This document shows, in pieces, positions 25,918 through 33,876 of a DNA stretch of 64,000 nt. A model generated the notes under the pieces. The model was given only the letters and a program-made list of their open reading frames with translations. It searched no databases and had not been told where the DNA came from. The position numbers and the translations under genes are program-made. Positions within the stretch are counted from its first letter, which is position 1. Every line of letters starts with the position of its first letter. Location of the stretch: NCBI GenBank assembly GCA_035275065.1, contig DATENM010000087.1, forward strand, positions 1 to 64,000. The letters run 5' to 3'. The DNA is from Blastocatellia bacterium. Lineage in GTDB: Bacteria > Acidobacteriota > Blastocatellia > UBA7656.

Positions 25918-28212
25918 ATGAAAGAGACACGTGACAGCATTGCAGATGTCTGGGGCGAACGGACGCCGTTTAAGAGCAGCCACTGGCGCATCCGAGTTGA
26001 TGAGAACACCACGGAAGAGCCTGACCGCTGGGTGCAGTCGGCCTGCGTGCTCTGTTCGACGGGGTGCGCGCTCGACATCGGCGTCAAAGATGGCCGCATC
26101 GTCGGCGTCCGCGGTCGCAAAGAGGATCGCGTCAACCGCGGGCGGCTCGGCCCCAAGGGCTTGCACGGCTGGGTCGCCAACCACAGCAACGAGCGGCTCC
26201 TGCGCCCGCTCGTGCGCCGCGATGGCCGGCTCGTCGAATCGAGTTGGGACGAGGCGATGGAGCTAGTCGTCGCGCGCTCGAAAGAGCTGATCGAGAAGTA
26301 CACGGGCCACGCAATCGGCTTCTACAACACCGGGCAGCTTTTTCTTGAAGAGTATTACACGCTCTCGATCATGGGCGACGCGGGGGTCAAGACCGTACAC
26401 ATGGATGGCAACACGCGGCTGTGTACGGCGACCGCGGCCATGGCGTTGATGGAATCGTTCGGCTCGGACGGCGACCCCGGCTCGTACACGGACTTTGACG
26501 TCACCGACGCCATCTTCCACATCGGCCACAACATCGCCTGCACACAGACGGTGCTATGGATGCGCATCCTCGACCGCCGGCACGGCAGCAACCCGCCGAA
26601 GCTCGTCGTCGTAGACCCGCGCCGGACGCCGACGGCGAAAGAAGCCGACTTGCACATCGCGCCGCGCGTCGGCTCGAACCTGCCGCTGATGAATGGCCTG
26701 CTCCACTTGATTATCAAGGCCGGCAACATTGACCGCGAGTTCATTGACGCGCACACGGTCGGCTTCGCCGGGCTTGAAGAGATGGTCGCCAAGTTCCCTG
26801 CCAACCGCGTCAGCGAACTGACCGGCGTGCCGGTCAAGCAACTCGAAGAAGCAGCGGAAATACTCGGCACGACGCCGACGCTCGTGTCTACAGTGTTGCA
26901 GGGCGTCTACCAATCGATGCAGGCGACGGCTTCAGCCGTGCAGGTCAACAACCTGCACTTGATCCGCGGCCTGATCGGCAAGCCGGGCAGCACCGTCTTT
27001 CAGATGAACGGCCAGCCGACGGCGCAGAACACCCGCGAGTGCGGCGCCAACGGCGAGCTGGTGGCCTTCCGCAATTTCAAGAACCCCGACCACGTCGCCG
27101 ACCTCGCGCGCATCTGGAACGTAGACCCGGAGGTGATCCCGCACCACCTGCCGCCGACGCATGCGATGAAGATTTTCCGTTATGCCGAAGAAGGCTCGAT
27201 CAAGATGCTCTGGATCGTCTGCACCAACCCGGCGGTGTCGCTGCCTGAGCTGAAGCGCATCCGCACGATCCTCGGCAAAGACGACCTCTTCGTGGTCGTG
27301 CAGGACGCCTTCTTGACCGAGACGGCGGCGCTCGCCGACGTCGTCCTGCCGGCGGCGATCTGGGGCGAGAAGACCGGCTGCTTCACCAACGCCGACCGCA
27401 CGGTGCACATCTCGCACAAAGCCATCGAGCCGCCAGGCGAGGCGCGGCCCGACCTCGACATCTTCCTCCACTACGCCGAGCGCATGGACTTTCGCGACAA
27501 GGACGGCGCGCCGCTCATCAAGTGGCGCACCCCTGAAGAGGCGTTCGCGGCTTTCAAAGAAGTCACGCGGGGCCGCCCCTGTGACTACACCGGCTTGAGC
27601 TACGAAAAGCTCAGCCAGGGGTCGGGCATCCAGTGGCCGTGTAACGACGAGCACCCCGAAGGCAAGGAGCGATTGTACGAAGACGGCGTCTTCAACACGA
27701 GCGCCGACTACTGCGAAATTTATGGCCACGACATCATGACCGGCGCGGAAGTCCCTCCCGAACAGTACCGCGCCGAAGACCCGCAAGGCCGCGCCGTCAT
27801 CAAGGCCGCCGACTACGTGCCGCCGGTCGAAGAGCCGGATGAAGATTACCCGCTATGGCTGACCACGGGGCGCGTCGTCTACCACTTTCACACGCGGACG
27901 AAGACGGCGCGCTCGGCGGCGCTCGACTTCGCGGCGCCCGACCCGTTCGTGCAGGTCTCGGAAGCTGACGCCGCGGATTATGAAATCAAAGATGGCGACA
28001 TGGTCGAAGTCGAGACCCGCCGCGGCAAGGTGCAGGCCGCGGCGCGCGTCGGCGACATCGAGCCGGGTCACGTCTTCATCCCTTTCCACTATGGCTACTG
28101 GGATCACGAGGGGCAACCGCGGGCCGCCAACGAGCTGACGATCACCGCCTGGGACCCGGTCAGCAAGCAGCCGCACTTCAAGTTCGCGGCGGCGCGCCTA
28201 CGCAAGCTCTAA
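25918..28212 (+). CDS. Molybdopterin oxidoreductase (nitrate reductase / formate dehydrogenase family)
   Basis: 764 residues of a bis-MGD enzyme of the DMSO reductase superfamily. The N-terminal Fe-S site has C43, C46 and C50 (CVLCSTGC), but the fourth ligand position in NRGRLGPKG is Gly78, not Cys. The Mo ligand is probably Cys169 in NTRLCTATAAM, as in nitrate reductases of the NapA/NasA type. The cofactor domains include GHNIACTQTVLWMR and NGQPTAQNTRECGANGE. The C-terminal molydopterin-binding domain has TGRVVYHFHT and IPFHYGYWDHEGQPRA. No Tat signal, so probably cytosolic. GGAG precedes the ATG. It is followed by a helical partner gene after an AAGGAGG site. Cysteine rather than selenocysteine is used. 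Substrate not fixed by sequence. Confidence 0.88.
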   Translation: MKETRDSIADVWGERTPFKSSHWRIRVDENTTEEPDRWVQSACVLCSTGCALDIGVKDGRIVGVRGRKEDRVNRGRLGPKGLHGWVANHSNERLLRPLVRRDGRLVESSWDEAMELVVARSKELIEKYTGHAIGFYNTGQLFLEEYYTLSIMGDAGVKTVHMDGNTRLCTATAAMALMESFGSDGDPGSYTDFDVTDAIFHIGHNIACTQTVLWMRILDRRHGSNPPKLVVVDPRRTPTAKEADLHIAPRVGSNLPLMNGLLHLIIKAGNIDREFIDAHTVGFAGLEEMVAKFPANRVSELTGVPVKQLEEAAEILGTTPTLVSTVLQGVYQSMQATASAVQVNNLHLIRGLIGKPGSTVFQMNGQPTAQNTRECGANGELVAFRNFKNPDHVADLARIWNVDPEVIPHHLPPTHAMKIFRYAEEGSIKMLWIVCTNPAVSLPELKRIRTILGKDDLFVVVQDAFLTETAALADVVLPAAIWGEKTGCFTNADRTVHISHKAIEPPGEARPDLDIFLHYAERMDFRDKDGAPLIKWRTPEEAFAAFKEVTRGRPCDYTGLSYEKLSQGSGIQWPCNDEHPEGKERLYEDGVFNTSADYCEIYGHDIMTGAEVPPEQYRAEDPQGRAVIKAADYVPPVEEPDEDYPLWLTTGRVVYHFHTRTKTARSAALDFAAPDPFVQVSEADAADYEIKDGDMVEVETRRGKVQAAARVGDIEPGHVFIPFHYGYWDHEGQPRAANELTITAWDPVSKQPHFKFAAARLRKL

Positions 28213-28223
28213 GGAGGTCTGTG

Positions 28224-28715
28224 ATGCAGGTCGCAAAATACATCGGGATGACCGAAGCCAGCGAGCAGCAGCTCGCCGACGCCTTTCTGCTGGTGGCCAA
28301 CCGCCACGAGCGCGACCCCGGCGTGCGCGACATGTGCAAGCAGCTATGCGACTGGACGCGTGCCCACGTCGAGCGGCTCAAGTCTCTCGAAGCGCGCTTC
28401 GGCAAGCAGCCGAGCGAAGGGCCTGAGCGCGTGCGTAGCGCGCTCTTTCACGGCGTGCGGGTCGGCGGTCTGGGGTTGCTGCGCGACTTGCAAGACCTGG
28501 CGCTGCTCGGCCATCAATCGCACATCTGCTGGACTTCGCTTTCGCAGGCCGCCAATTCCTTGCACGACAAAGACCTCGTAGCGGCCTGCGACACCGCGCT
28601 CGCTGAAGTCGAGCGCCAGCTCGCATGGATTGATTCGCAGATTAAGCACACCGCGCCGCAGGCGTTGATCGTCACGCCGGACAGTGGGGCCCGGTTCGAT
28701 CAAGACGGCGGCTGA
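28224..28715 (+). CDS. Helical partner protein of the molybdoenzyme
   Basis: 163 residues, almost wholly alpha-helical, with a four-helix-bundle pattern (ADAFLLVANRHERDPGVRD and LLRDLQDLALLGHQSH). AAGGAGG lies just 6 bases before ATG; GTG at 28221 is an alternative. It sits 11 bases after the oxidoreductase stop, so it is in the same operon. I do not recognise the family. Histidines and glutamates in the helices (NRHERD, GHQSH) could bind a metal, or the protein may be a chaperone for the enzyme, by analogy with other molybdoenzyme operons. Confidence 0.75.
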   Translation: MQVAKYIGMTEASEQQLADAFLLVANRHERDPGVRDMCKQLCDWTRAHVERLKSLEARFGKQPSEGPERVRSALFHGVRVGGLGLLRDLQDLALLGHQSHICWTSLSQAANSLHDKDLVAACDTALAEVERQLAWIDSQIKHTAPQALIVTPDSGARFDQDGG

Positions 28716-28812
28716 TGCGATCAACCTGGTGATCGGCGTGCTCATCATTGCCATCGTCGGTGAGGCGGTCAGGCGGGTGCGGCTCAAGGGGGCGATGCCG
28801 CGCTCGGTGTGA
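28684..28812 (+). CDS. Possible 42-residue membrane protein
   Basis: GTG at 28684 opens a frame overlapping the last 32 bases of the upstream gene. It encodes a single hydrophobic helix (AINLVIGVLIIAIVGEAV) followed by basic RRVRLKG, the positive-inside layout of a single-pass membrane peptide. It stops exactly next to the convergent HAD gene. No strong ribosome-binding site, so translational coupling would be required. It could be a membrane anchor for the molybdoenzyme. Evidence is composition and position only. Confidence 0.4.
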   Translation: MGPGSIKTAADAINLVIGVLIIAIVGEAVRRVRLKGAMPRSV

Positions 28813-29526
28813 TCAAATTTCCGCGAGCAGATTGATAACTGAAGCGGTGTCGCTCAAGTCCGCAAGCAGCGCGTCGGGGCGGTGCGCGGCAAGTTGATCG
28901 AGCGCATTAAACCCTGAGGCGACAGCCACCACCCGCGCACCAAAGTGCCGGGCGCACTTGATGTCGCGCGGCGTATCGCCGACGATCACAAAGCGGTCGG
29001 GCGCAAGCGTCACGCCGAAGTGTTCCTGAATGCGCGCCGCGGCAATCTCCGGCAGGTGGTCGCGCTCCTCGGCGTCGCTGCCAAACGCGCCGCGCCCTTT
29101 GAAGTATGACCAGATGCCGACGCTGCGCAGCTTCGCCTCGGCCAGCTTCTCGACATTGCCGGTCAGCAGGCTCGTCACAAAGCGCGCATCCGCGGCGAGC
29201 GCGTCAAGCAATGGGCCGACCCCTTCGCAGAGGCGAAAGACTTCGCCGGTCGCCGCCATCTCTTCAAGGATTTCGACCATCGTCGCTTCGAGCCGTGGCA
29301 GCCGCTCGCGGATCTGCTCCGCCGTGAAGCCCTCGCATTCGAGCGCTTCGCGGTAGATGGCCAGATCGGTCTTGCCGCCGAAATCGACTTCACTGATGCG
29401 CCCGCAGGTGCCGAATTGATCGATCAACATCTGCCGGATGCGCCCGCGATACTCGGGCCGGCGCACAGCGCGAATCAGTGTGCCATCAATGTCGAAAAGG
29501 ATGACGCGCAGGTGGTCAGTAGTCAT
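28813..29526 (-). CDS. HAD family phosphatase
   Basis: 237 residues. Motif I is ILFDIDGTLIRA (nucleophile and acid aspartates), motif II is the TSLLTGN threonine, the lysine is in the VEKLAEAKLRS region, and motif III/IV is RFVIVGDTPRDIKCAR. A helical cap lies between motifs I and II. This is a phosphoglycolate-phosphatase/beta-phosphoglucomutase-like subfamily; substrate is probably a small phosphorylated metabolite. It is 25 bases downstream of the YchF-like gene on the same strand and likely cotranscribed. Confidence 0.85.
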   Translation of the reverse strand: MTTDHLRVILFDIDGTLIRAVRRPEYRGRIRQMLIDQFGTCGRISEVDFGGKTDLAIYREALECEGFTAEQIRERLPRLEATMVEILEEMAATGEVFRLCEGVGPLLDALAADARFVTSLLTGNVEKLAEAKLRSVGIWSYFKGRGAFGSDAEERDHLPEIAAARIQEHFGVTLAPDRFVIVGDTPRDIKCARHFGARVVAVASGFNALDQLAAHRPDALLADLSDTASVINLLAEI

Positions 29527-29551
29527 TGGTCATTGAAACGGAGATGGCAAA

Positions 29552-30613
29552 TCACACATTAAAGCGGAAGTGGACGACGTCGCCGTCCTGCACGACGTAG
29601 TCTTTGCCTTCGAGCCGCAGCTTGCCCTGCTCGCGGCACTTCGCCTCGCTGCCCAGCGCGATCAGGTCTTCAAAGCGCACGACCTCGCCGCGGATGAAGC
29701 CGCGCTCGATGTCGGAATGAATCGTGCCGGCGGCCTTCTGGGCATGGGTGCCGCGTTTGATTGACCAGGCGCGGCATTCGTCTTCGCCGGCAGTCAGGAA
29801 GCTGATCAGGTCGAGCCGCGCATACGCGGCGCGAATGAAGCGGTCGCGCGCCGGTTCCTTGATGCCGAGGTCGCTTAAAAACTCGCGCTGTTCTTCGGCG
29901 TCGAGCTGCGCAATCTCCATCTCGACCTTGCCGGCCATGGCGATGACGCTGAGATTTTTCGCTTTCGCGACTTCGACAACGCCCGGCGGCACCTCGCCGG
30001 CGGCGTTGGTCTCATCGACGTTCAACAGCAGCAGCAGCGGCTTCAGGCTCAAGAAGCGGAAGCCGGCGACGAGCGTCAAGTCTTCGTGCGCAAGCTCCAG
30101 GTCGCGCAGCGGGCGCTCGTCTTCGAGGGCGGCTTTGAGCTGCACCATCAACTCGGCCTCGCGCTCTTTGCCCTTCTCTTTCTTGAGCCGCTGGATGCGA
30201 TTCTCGATCTGCACCAGGTCGGTCAGCATCAGCTCGTCGTCAAAGCCGCGGATGTCGCGCAGCGGGTCGGCATCCTGCAAGAGCATCGGATTGTCGAAGC
30301 CGCGCACGACATGAACCAGGGCGTCTACGTCGCGCATGTGCTGCACGAGCTTCGGGTCAAGCCCGCCTTCCGAGCGCTCGCCGCTTTCCGTCGGCGGCCC
30401 GGCGACGTCAACGAAGCTGATTTCGGCAAACGTCTTCTTTTTCGGGTTGAAGAGGTTGGCCAGCGCGTCAACCCTGTGGTCGGGAACTTTGATGACGCCG
30501 ACGTTGGCTTTCTCTTTCGCGCCGTAGCCGCCGACCTCGGCCGCCAGCCCTGTGAGCGTATTAAAGATGGTCGTCTTTCCCGACCCTGCGAATCCTACGA
30601 GTCCAACTTTCAT
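29552..30613 (-). CDS. YchF/Obg-related P-loop NTPase (DUF933)
   Basis: 353 residues. The P-loop is GFAGSGKTT (about residues 7-15) instead of the usual GLPNVGKST of YchF. The PNVGVIKVPDHRV-like stretch, the DVAGP G3 motif and the LLLNVDETN G4-like motif follow the family order. The C terminus has THAQKAAGTIHSDIERGFIR and QDGDVVHFRFNV, the TGS/DUF933 ending. It is therefore a divergent YchF paralogue, a ribosome-associated ATPase/GTPase. The strong ATG at 30613 matches the family start. The PIN toxin gene lies 26 bases upstream on the same strand. Confidence 0.85.
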   Translation of the reverse strand: MKVGLVGFAGSGKTTIFNTLTGLAAEVGGYGAKEKANVGVIKVPDHRVDALANLFNPKKKTFAEISFVDVAGPPTESGERSEGGLDPKLVQHMRDVDALVHVVRGFDNPMLLQDADPLRDIRGFDDELMLTDLVQIENRIQRLKKEKGKEREAELMVQLKAALEDERPLRDLELAHEDLTLVAGFRFLSLKPLLLLLNVDETNAAGEVPPGVVEVAKAKNLSVIAMAGKVEMEIAQLDAEEQREFLSDLGIKEPARDRFIRAAYARLDLISFLTAGEDECRAWSIKRGTHAQKAAGTIHSDIERGFIRGEVVRFEDLIALGSEAKCREQGKLRLEGKDYVVQDGDVVHFRFNV

Positions 30614-30639
30614 GCTTTTCCTATCGTCAGTGAATTATG

Positions 30640-31086
30640 TCACGGCGCGGCGACGCTCGTCGGGTGAACCGCCGTGACGTCTGCGTAACGTTTGAAGTCA
30701 TCCGTGTTGAACGTCAGCAATTGCGTCACGCCATGAACCTTCATCGCCGCAACGATGCGCGCGTCGTGAGCCTGCTTGCCCTGCACTCGATAGTGAACGA
30801 CGAGGCGCTCCCACTCGGCGAGAATAGCTGGATTATCAGGGAGAATCGCAAAAAAACGTTTTATCCTGCCGAACTGCCGTGCGGCTTGTTCTATTGTCAT
30901 GCCAAGTCCGTTGTAGGCGAGCGGGCGTGTTGCCACCGCCCAAGCCTCAATCACGTTTTGTGAGGTTAAACAAAGTCTTTCGCCCTGGCTGCGCAGTGTC
31001 GCTATGGCCATGTAAGCATCCCTTTGCATGGAATGTTTACTTTGAACCGAACGCAGCAGAACGTTGGTATCTACAACGTAATTCAT
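30640..31086 (-). CDS. PIN-domain toxin (VapC-like)
   Basis: 148 residues. The PIN fold has Asp6 in NYVVDTNVLLRS, a middle acidic position around NVIEAWAVATRP, and a C-terminal acidic pair in AHDARIVAAMK and FNTDDFKRY. PIN toxins are magnesium-dependent ribonucleases that cleave tRNA or rRNA. The ATG overlaps the upstream antitoxin stop (ATGA), which is typical of translationally coupled toxin-antitoxin pairs. Confidence 0.85.
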   Translation of the reverse strand: MNYVVDTNVLLRSVQSKHSMQRDAYMAIATLRSQGERLCLTSQNVIEAWAVATRPLAYNGLGMTIEQAARQFGRIKRFFAILPDNPAILAEWERLVVHYRVQGKQAHDARIVAAMKVHGVTQLLTFNTDDFKRYADVTAVHPTSVAAP

Positions 31087-31379
31087 AACATCTCATCTTC
31101 TCTCGTGTAGATACTCTCCCGGCTGACTGCATAATCTGAAAGCGGCGGGGCGTCTGAGGGGAATCCACCTATCCATTCGCGCAACGCTCGGCTCCATTCT
31201 TCGGGCGTGGCCGTGAGTTGAAAATGTTCATCATCTGTCGCACTCTGCGGTGAAGATGACGAGTCACTCTGTTGGTTGCTGGCGACAGATTCAAGAAACT
31301 CCTCGACCGTAAGGCCGCGCGACGCGGCGGCGGCGAGAATCTCTTTTGCTAATTCGGGCGTTAAATCTGATGCGGACAT
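31083..31379 (-). CDS. Putative antitoxin partner of the PIN toxin
   Basis: 98 residues. An N-terminal helical segment (PELAKEILAAAASRGLTVEE) precedes a disordered serine-rich linker (SDSSSSPQS). A C-terminal part with WSRALREWIGG and REDEML is probably the toxin-binding end. It lies immediately upstream of the PIN gene with a 4-base overlap and has AGGAGG upstream. No classical RHH or AbrB motif is evident, so family is unassigned. Confidence 0.72.
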   Translation of the reverse strand: MSASDLTPELAKEILAAAASRGLTVEEFLESVASNQQSDSSSSPQSATDDEHFQLTATPEEWSRALREWIGGFPSDAPPLSDYAVSRESIYTREDEML

Positions 31380-31403
31380 CGCTCACACCTCCTTACATCA
31401 TCG

Positions 31404-32951
31404 CTACACATCCATGCGCAAATCGGTGCCGGTCATTTGCGGCGGCTGCGGCAATCCGAGCAGGCCGAGCATGGTCGGCGCAATGTCTCTTAGCGCACCG
31501 CCCTTGCGTAACTGGCCTCGATAATCGCTGACGACGATCAGCGGCACGGGATTGGTCGTGTGCGCCGTGAAGATCTGTCCGCTCACCGGGTCGATCATCT
31601 GCTCGGCGTTTCCGTGATCGGCGGTAATAATCACCGCGCCGCCTCTGGCCTGCACCGTTTCGACGACGCGGCCGAGGTCGCGGTCAATCGTTTCGATAGC
31701 CTTGATCGTCGCTTCGAGGTTGCCGGTGTGCCCGACCATATCCGGGTTGGCGTAGTTCATAATCACCACGTCGAATTCGCCGCTGTTGATCTGCTCGACG
31801 ACCGTGTCAGTCAGCGTGTCGGCGCTCATCTCCGGCTGCAAGTCATAGGTCGCGACCTTCGGCGAAGGGATCAGGATGCGCCTCTCGCCGGGATATTCTT
31901 TCTCGACGCCGCCGTTGAAGAAGAAGGTGACGTGAGCGTACTTTTCCGTCTCGGCGATGCGCAGGTTCTTCAAGCCGGCGGCGGCCATCACATCGGCCAG
32001 TATCTCTTCATGAAACTCGGGGCCGAAGGCGACAGGCAGCGGGAAGGTGCGGTCGTACTGCGTCAGGCAAGTGAAGCGGATGCCCGGTCGCGGGCCGCGA
32101 TCAAAGAACGGGAAGTCTTCTTCGGTGAACGCCCGCGTGATCTCGCGCGCCCGGTCGGCGCGAAAGTTGAAGAAGATCACACTGTCGCCATCATTAACGG
32201 TCGCCACCGGCTTTTCATCATCTCCGACGATCACAATTGGCTTGACGAACTCGTCAGAGACACCTTCGGCGTAAGAGTCGCGAATCGCCTGCAAAGCATC
32301 ATGGCTCGGGCGGCCCACGCCGTAACGCAGCAAGCGATACGCCTGCTCGATGCGCTCCCAGCGCTGGTCACGATCCATCGCGTAGTAACGCCCGACAACC
32401 GAAGCGACGCGCCCAACGCCGTAGTCTTGCATGCGCCCGATCAAGTCGGCGACATAGCCGACGCCCGAATCCGGCGCGGTGTCGCGGCCATCGAGAAAAG
32501 CGTGGACGTAGACGCGCCCGACCTGTCTCTCCTTGGCCATGCGCAGCAAGGCATAGATGTGCTCGTCCCACGAATGGACGCCGCCGTGCGACACCAGGCC
32601 CATCAAGTGGAGCGCCGAGCCTTGATTCTTGACATGCTCCATTGCCGCGACCAGCTCGGTGTTCTCGAAAAACGCGCCGGCCTCGATGGCGTGATCGATG
32701 CGCGAGATGTCCATGCGGACGATGCGTCCGGCGCCGATGTTGAGGTGGCCAACCTCGCTGTTGCCCATCTGCCCCGCGGTGACGCCGACGGCTTCGCCCG
32801 ATGTTTCAATGAGCGTGTTCGGATACTTCGCAAACCACTCATCAAAGTGCGGCGTGCGCGCGAGCGCAATCGCATTGCCCTCGCGCTTCGGCGAATACCC
32901 GAAGCCATCAAGAATCACCAGGACGAGCGGCGTCTGTTTGACACTAACCAA
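31404..32951 (-). CDS. gpmI: 2,3-bisphosphoglycerate-independent phosphoglycerate mutase
   Basis: 515 residues. It interconverts 3- and 2-phosphoglycerate in glycolysis. The N terminus PLVLVILDGFGYSP contains the metal-binding Asp; the phosphoserine site is in GQMGNSEVGHLNIGAGR. Further metal ligands are NYANPDMVGHTG and ITADHGNAEQM, and the inserted phosphotransferase domain (about 85-300) carries HAFLDGRDTAPDSG. Full length for the family. Enolase, the next step, lies about 9 kb away and is not adjacent. Confidence 0.96.
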   Translation of the reverse strand: MVSVKQTPLVLVILDGFGYSPKREGNAIALARTPHFDEWFAKYPNTLIETSGEAVGVTAGQMGNSEVGHLNIGAGRIVRMDISRIDHAIEAGAFFENTELVAAMEHVKNQGSALHLMGLVSHGGVHSWDEHIYALLRMAKERQVGRVYVHAFLDGRDTAPDSGVGYVADLIGRMQDYGVGRVASVVGRYYAMDRDQRWERIEQAYRLLRYGVGRPSHDALQAIRDSYAEGVSDEFVKPIVIVGDDEKPVATVNDGDSVIFFNFRADRAREITRAFTEEDFPFFDRGPRPGIRFTCLTQYDRTFPLPVAFGPEFHEEILADVMAAAGLKNLRIAETEKYAHVTFFFNGGVEKEYPGERRILIPSPKVATYDLQPEMSADTLTDTVVEQINSGEFDVVIMNYANPDMVGHTGNLEATIKAIETIDRDLGRVVETVQARGGAVIITADHGNAEQMIDPVSGQIFTAHTTNPVPLIVVSDYRGQLRKGGALRDIAPTMLGLLGLPQPPQMTGTDLRMDV

Positions 32952-32979
32952 TGCGTGTTTTCCTCCGTTGATATTCTAG

Positions 32980-33048
32980 CAGGTGCCGGGTGCCGGATAA
33001 CACGGCGCTCTCTTCCCCGACACCAACAGCTAACGCCCGACACCCGGC
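32980..33048. repeat. GGTGCCG heptamer repeat hairpin
   Basis: AGGTGCCGGGTGCCGG (32981-32996) faces CCGACACCCGG (about 33038-33048). Two GGTGCCG units are visible on the left. The right arm lies within the C-terminal codons of the methyltransferase, which ends at 33030, so the hairpin straddles a gene end. It is unrelated in sequence to the other hairpin families. Confidence 0.6.
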
Positions 33049-33638
33049 TTGACCACTTCCAGCTCAAAATAGATTTCTTTGCCGCGCATCACGGCGTTCA
33101 GATACTGCTCCCAGAATTTGCGCACGAAGCGCCAGCGCGGGTGGCGGTTGTCGAGGTTGATCAGGTATTCGAGGCCCGTCAGTTTCCACAGATTCAGTAA
33201 GGTGACGCGACAGACTTTTTGTCTGAAGCGCGCTTCGGCGTAGAAGTCGAAGACGGCGCGATCATCGGTCAGGTTGCGAAACGAGTAGCTGTTCAGGTGA
33301 TTGCGATGCGTCAGGTCTGTGGCGAAGTCGGGATTCGTCCAGTGCGGCGCTAGCAGTTTGACCGTGCCGCCGGCACGCGTGATGCGGTGCAGCTCGCTCA
33401 TGACCGCCATGGGGTTCTGAACATGCTCGATAACGTGCCTGCCGATGACTTCGTCAAATGAATCGTCGGCGAACGGATAAGGCAGATCGTCGAGATCGTG
33501 AATCACGTCGGCGGCAGTGCGCGGGTTCATATCCATGCCGATAGCGCCCGCGACTTTGTTAGCGCCGCAGCCGATGTCTAGCACACGGCACGCGGGCATG
33601 GCTGTTTCAACTTTTCTGATCGCCTTCCCCTCACTCAA
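33030..33638 (-). CDS. Class I SAM-dependent methyltransferase
   Basis: 202 residues from the preferred TTG start at 33638, which has GGAG 11 bases upstream; ATG at 33686 and 33599 are alternatives. SAM motif I is RVLDIGCGANKVAGAIGMD, then DDLPYPFADDSFDEVIGRHV and VMSELHRITRAGGTVKLLAPHW. The Gly-Ala-Asn-Lys signature is typical of small Methyltransf_11 proteins that act on polysaccharide or glycan precursors, but the substrate is unknown. The C terminus VVKPGVGR is encoded inside a heptamer repeat hairpin. Confidence 0.82.
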   Translation of the reverse strand: MSEGKAIRKVETAMPACRVLDIGCGANKVAGAIGMDMNPRTAADVIHDLDDLPYPFADDSFDEVIGRHVIEHVQNPMAVMSELHRITRAGGTVKLLAPHWTNPDFATDLTHRNHLNSYSFRNLTDDRAVFDFYAEARFRQKVCRVTLLNLWKLTGLEYLINLDNRHPRWRFVRKFWEQYLNAVMRGKEIYFELEVVKPGVGR

Positions 33639-33856
33639 ATTGCAACACGCTCCTCGATAGCCGTCAGCGCTGCTTGCGGCCTGCATGGCGACGGCAAGAA
33701 ACTCTATCTTATCTCATCATTTCTCAGGCAGTCTAACAGCCGCACATGGCATCATCAATGGGCGGCGCGGATTCCTTTACAAGCTCGGTCAGAAATGCAA
33801 AATAGACGGTAGTGTGAAAGTTCGATGATTCGAGACCGCTGGAAATAATTCCTCTG

Positions 33857-33865
33857 TGCTAGAGT
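33857..33865 (+). promoter_or_regulatory. Extended -10 box upstream of the cytochrome gene
   Basis: TGCTAGAGT fits an extended -10 element 11 bases before the ATG at 33877, leaving a leader of only about five bases. No Shine-Dalgarno is seen. Confidence 0.35.
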
Positions 33866-33876
33866 GAACCTGTGCC

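Noticed and set aside
26932..27786. Minus-strand frame opposite the molybdoenzyme
   Set aside because: No motif and Arg/Val-biased; the molybdoenzyme frame has clear cofactor motifs.
25918..28212. In-frame UGA selenocysteine in the molybdoenzyme
   Set aside because: The frame is open throughout and the Mo-ligand position is a cysteine codon (TGT at 26422).
31560..33200. Long plus-strand open frame opposite gpmI
   Set aside because: It is the complementary frame of gpmI, which has all family motifs; the plus-strand translation is His/Arg/Asp-rich with no recognisable domain.
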